This document shows, piece by piece, positions 39,994 to 40,747 of a stretch of DNA of 40,747 bases (positions are counted from its first letter, which is position 1; each line of letters opens with the position of its first letter). The stretch covers positions 1-40,747 of the forward strand of contig NZ_AOJL01000057.1 of NCBI RefSeq assembly GCF_000337035.1, written 5' to 3'. The notes under the pieces are model-generated. The model did not search any database. It was not told the DNA's origin and saw only the letters and a list, made by a program, of their open reading frames with translations. The DNA is from Halorubrum coriense DSM 10284. Lineage in GTDB: Archaea; Halobacteriota; Halobacteria; Halobacteriales; Haloferacaceae. The translations under genes were made by a program, and so were the position numbers.

Positions 39994-40747
39994 ATGAAAA
40001 TTCTTTATATTAATACTGCTGCGATTTTGTTAATTATCGTCGTAGGATCGCTCGCCTTTGCGACGGGAGCGGCGGTGGTGAACGACGACGCCGACACGTT
40101 CGCGGACGACGCTCTCGCAGTCCACCCGGCCGACGGACCGAACGGAAAGTACGCGTATCTCAATGACGACGACGAGATCGCGATCGATGTCTCCGCGTCG
40201 AATACGAACATCCGGGACCCTTCCTTTGAGGGCGTCAACGTCGACACGACCGGGACGATCGACAACGTATTCAGGATCACGTACACGGCCGACGAGTACG
40301 CGTACGTGTGGATCGACGACGCGAGCGAGAACGTCACCTTCGTCGCCGATGGCCGGTCGATCGAGGGCGAGGCGAACAACGTCACGCTCGCGCCCAACGA
40401 GACCGTCACGGTTGGACTCGCGCTCGACACGCGCGGCAAGACCGCTGGGACGCAGTTGGGCGCCGACGAGCTCTCGATCAACGCGAGCCTCGCGGAGCCC
40501 CAGGAGACCGGCAGGGATACGACCGGGACCGGCACCTCGACTCAAGAGCTTGACGGCGGTGGCCCCATCGTCACGGTCTCATCGCCGAGCCCGAACCGCC
40601 GCGAGTTCGTCGCGAGCGGGGTCGACGACGGCGAGGCGGTCCGGTTCCGCGCAGAGGGCATGCCACTCGACGGCGACAACCTCTCCGCGGAGGGGATCGA
40701 TCTGGAAGGGGTTCGGAACGAGCGCATCGAGCTGAACGCGGCGGGGG
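39994..40747 (+). CDS. exported DUF1102-like protein, partial at the window edge
   Basis: Reading from ATG 39994, the frame stays open for 251 codons and runs off the window: MKILYINTAAILLIIVVGSLAFATGA is a Sec-type signal without twin Arg, followed by VVNDDADTFADDALAVHPADGPNGKYAYLNDDDEIAIDVS and TGTIDNVFRITYTADEYAYVWIDD, a DUF1102-like pattern. A Thr/Gly/Glu-rich linker and a second segment (PIVTVSSPSPNRREFVASG) follow. It differs from its neighbours in lacking a Tat signal and in a much higher G+C content with GAC/GCG-rich codons. The AT-rich gap upstream (39924-39993) contains TTATAATAG and may hold its promoter. Confidence 0.78.
   Translation, partial: MKILYINTAAILLIIVVGSLAFATGAAVVNDDADTFADDALAVHPADGPNGKYAYLNDDDEIAIDVSASNTNIRDPSFEGVNVDTTGTIDNVFRITYTADEYAYVWIDDASENVTFVADGRSIEGEANNVTLAPNETVTVGLALDTRGKTAGTQLGADELSINASLAEPQETGRDTTGTGTSTQELDGGGPIVTVSSPSPNRREFVASGVDDGEAVRFRAEGMPLDGDNLSAEGIDLEGVRNERIELNAAG

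Noticed and set aside
40005-40545. Minus-strand frames of 171-176 codons at the right edge
   Set aside because: They mirror the open plus-strand frame from 39994, which has a signal peptide and DUF1102-like pattern; GC-rich genes produce long antisense frames.

Overview
The window looks like chromosomal or large-replicon DNA of a halophilic archaeon (class Halobacteria). The proteins are strongly acidic, several exported proteins carry twin-arginine signals, TATA-like boxes sit 24-30 nt before leaderless starts, and many families are typical of haloarchaea (DUF1102-like surface proteins, a DUF7344-type regulator, a MoxR/DUF58/DUF4350/DUF4129 island, an Orc1/Cdc6 initiator with ORB repeats). 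All functions were assigned by reading the sequence; no database search was run.

Layout. (1) 1-10.6 kb is a patchwork. It holds two tnpB-type IS right-end remnants, a membrane hydrolase-like gene, a PAPS-reductase-family gene divergent from an alkaline-phosphatase-superfamily gene, a RelE-type toxin with its RHH antitoxin and a broken winged-helix gene, a large GH97 glycosidase with a DUF1102-like N-terminus, and a second, N-terminally deleted chimeric phosphatase paralogue. The paralogue and the intact gene form direct repeats flanking the glycosidase/toxin segment. (2) 10.6-12.7 kb is a two-gene operon with a 7TM/ATP-grasp ligase-like fusion. (3) 12.9-15.6 kb is a replication module: an Orc1/Cdc6 gene with one in-frame stop just before its Walker A motif, ORB-like origin repeats on both sides (four with exact 57-bp spacing), and a divergent PCNA-like sliding clamp gene. 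(4) 15.6-18.2 kb carries two unknown membrane proteins and decayed IS ends. (5) 18.3-25.9 kb is the MoxR island: DUF4129 protein, DUF58 protein, two accessory membrane proteins, MoxR ATPase, DUF4350 protein and a small membrane protein. (6) 26.1-33.7 kb has two divergent low-complexity surface proteins, then an overlapping ABC ATPase/permease/permease operon and a PadR-type regulator. (7) 34.0-35.6 kb has a cis-prenyltransferase and a small membrane protein. (8) 35.7-40.7 kb is a cluster of DUF1102-like exported proteins, one carrying a beta-helix, plus a DUF7344-type membrane regulator; the last gene runs off the window.

The main points for follow-up are the PCNA-like protein beside an origin whose own initiator gene is broken, the repeated use of one DUF1102-like N-terminal domain on otherwise unrelated extracellular modules (GH97 enzyme, beta-helix), and the chimeric deletion that left a 7-kb segment between two 1.1-kb direct repeats.
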